From Bacteroidetes bacterium UBA955 (lineage in GTDB: Bacteria; Bacteroidota; Bacteroidia; NS11-12g; UBA955), in assembly GCA_002293105.1 (NCBI GenBank), contig DBCP01000048.1:1-12637 (forward strand): a DNA stretch of 12,637 nt, read 5' to 3'. A program made the position numbers and the translations under genes. Below the pieces are notes generated by a model. The model had not been told where the DNA came from. It searched no databases and saw nothing but the letters and a program-made list of their open reading frames with translations. Shown one piece after another: positions 11,882 through 12,637 of the stretch. Every line of letters starts with the position of its first letter. Positions within the stretch are counted from its first letter, which is position 1.

Positions 11882-12637
11882 TCAAACCTTTGCCAAAGCG
11901 CCTTCTAGGTCAGCGATCAAATCATCCACGTGCTCAATGCCCACACTTAAACGGATTAAACTGTCTTTCAAACCGTTAGCCTCGCGCTCAGCCTTCGGGA
12001 TACTGGCATGCGTCATCGTTGCTGGATGACCTACCAAGCTTTCCACACCGCCCAAACTCTCAGCCAATGCGAACAACTGCGTAGATTTCAAAAATGTCAA
12101 TGCCTTCTCAATGGCGTCGTCTTTCAATGTGAAAGAAATCATCCCGCCAAAATCTTTCATTTGTTTCTTCGCCACTGCATGGTTGGGATGACTTTCAAAG
12201 CCAGGCCAATAAACTTCACCCACTTTTGGGTGCGATTTCAACCAATGAGCCACTTTTGCACCGTTTTCGCAATGACGCTGCATGCGAATGTGTAAGGTTT
12301 TGATACCGCGAAGGGTTAAGAAACAGTCCATCGGACCGGGAGTAGCGCCACAAGAATTCTGAATAAAGGCCAAACGATCGCGTAATTCGTCGCTGGAAGT
12401 GCACAATACGCCCATCACCACATCGCTGTGACCGTTGATATATTTGGTGGCTGAGTGCATCACAATGTCAGCACCCATTTTCGCTGGATTCTGCAAGTAG
12501 GGCGATGCAAAAGTGTTGTCGACCACCACAATGCTGCCAAACTCATGACCGATTTGAATCATGAGCTCGATGTCGATAATGCGCAACAAAGGATTTGTAG
12601 GCGTTTCAACCCAAACCATTTTTGTTTTCTCATTCAT
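11882..12637 (-). CDS. Cystathionine gamma-synthase/lyase-like PLP enzyme, C-terminal part (runs off right edge)
   Basis: 251 residues of an enzyme normally about 380 long; roughly the first 130 residues lie beyond the right edge. The Met codon at 12637 is internal, since KMVWVETPTNPLL (6-18) is a mid-protein motif of the Cys/Met-metabolism PLP family. The PLP lysine is Lys65 in HSATKYINGHSD (61-72), and the cofactor-contacting Asp is in VVVDNTFASPYLQNP (37-51). The C-terminal domain has GPMDCFLTLRGIKTLHIRMQ (101-120), LAESLGGVESLVGHPATMTH (191-210) and a normal end (RLSVGIEHVDDLIADLEGAL). Members make cystathionine from activated homoserine and cysteine (MetB) or split it to cysteine (CGL). 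The present segment does not distinguish them with certainty; methionine gamma-lyase is less likely. The TIGR02757 gene follows after 16 bases. Confidence 0.92.
   Translation of the reverse strand: MNEKTKMVWVETPTNPLLRIIDIELMIQIGHEFGSIVVVDNTFASPYLQNPAKMGADIVMHSATKYINGHSDVVMGVLCTSSDELRDRLAFIQNSCGATPGPMDCFLTLRGIKTLHIRMQRHCENGAKVAHWLKSHPKVGEVYWPGFESHPNHAVAKKQMKDFGGMISFTLKDDAIEKALTFLKSTQLFALAESLGGVESLVGHPATMTHASIPKAEREANGLKDSLIRLSVGIEHVDDLIADLEGALAKV

Noticed and set aside
12635..12637. Start codon of the cystathionine gamma-synthase-like gene at the right edge
   Set aside because: The Met falls in the middle of the family alignment, with about 130 N-terminal residues still missing, so the gene is cut by the window.

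Overview
The window reads as ordinary chromosomal DNA of a member of the Bacteroidota. The main evidence is a large secreted protein ending in a type B (CHU_C / gliding-motility-associated) type IX secretion signal. Supporting evidence is a TIGR02757 protein, a dihydroorotase of the Bacteroidota 'DDQVHFREPG' type, weak or absent Shine-Dalgarno sequences, and several copies of the Bacteroidota -7 promoter box (TAnnTTTG) within a few bases of start codons. No tRNA, rRNA, CRISPR array, insertion sequence, phage gene or plasmid gene was seen. Genes are densely packed and no gap exceeds about 150 bases.

Layout, left to right. (1) 1-391, minus: N-terminal third of a class II fumarase, running off the left edge. 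(2) A 146-base divergent intergenic region with a -7 box facing each way and an imperfect dyad at its centre. (3) 538-2796, plus: malic enzyme with a C-terminal phosphotransacetylase-like domain, followed 7 bases later by a small GNAT acetyltransferase (2804-3250). (4) 3317-4723, plus: RseP-type site-2 protease, followed after one base by an HscB-like J-domain co-chaperone (4725-5213). (5) 5247-5744, plus: PyrR-family phosphoribosyltransferase. (6) 5826-8315, plus: 829-residue secreted protein with a signal peptide, a PKD-like domain, five ~70-residue two-cysteine modules and the T9SS signal. (7) 8380-9711, plus: dihydroorotase. (8) Convergent to it on the minus strand: DUF58 protein (9731-10657), a strong terminator, thioredoxin (10716-11033), TIGR02757 protein (11077-11865) and the C-terminal two thirds of a cystathionine gamma-synthase/lyase-like PLP enzyme (11882 to the right edge).

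Functional links. Fumarase makes malate and malic enzyme drains it to pyruvate, so the divergent pair sits around one metabolite and may share control. The PyrR-like protein and dihydroorotase are both linked to pyrimidine metabolism and share an identical 12-base upstream sequence. The other neighbours look like co-located housekeeping genes, not one pathway.

I did not find a clear new multi-gene system. The most interesting leads are: a motif in the uncharacterised TIGR02757 protein resembling the active site of helix-hairpin-helix DNA glycosylases; the Gln-for-His replacement in the dihydroorotase metal motif; the regularity of the disulfide-ready modules in the secreted protein; and start codons placed almost on top of promoter boxes or a terminator.
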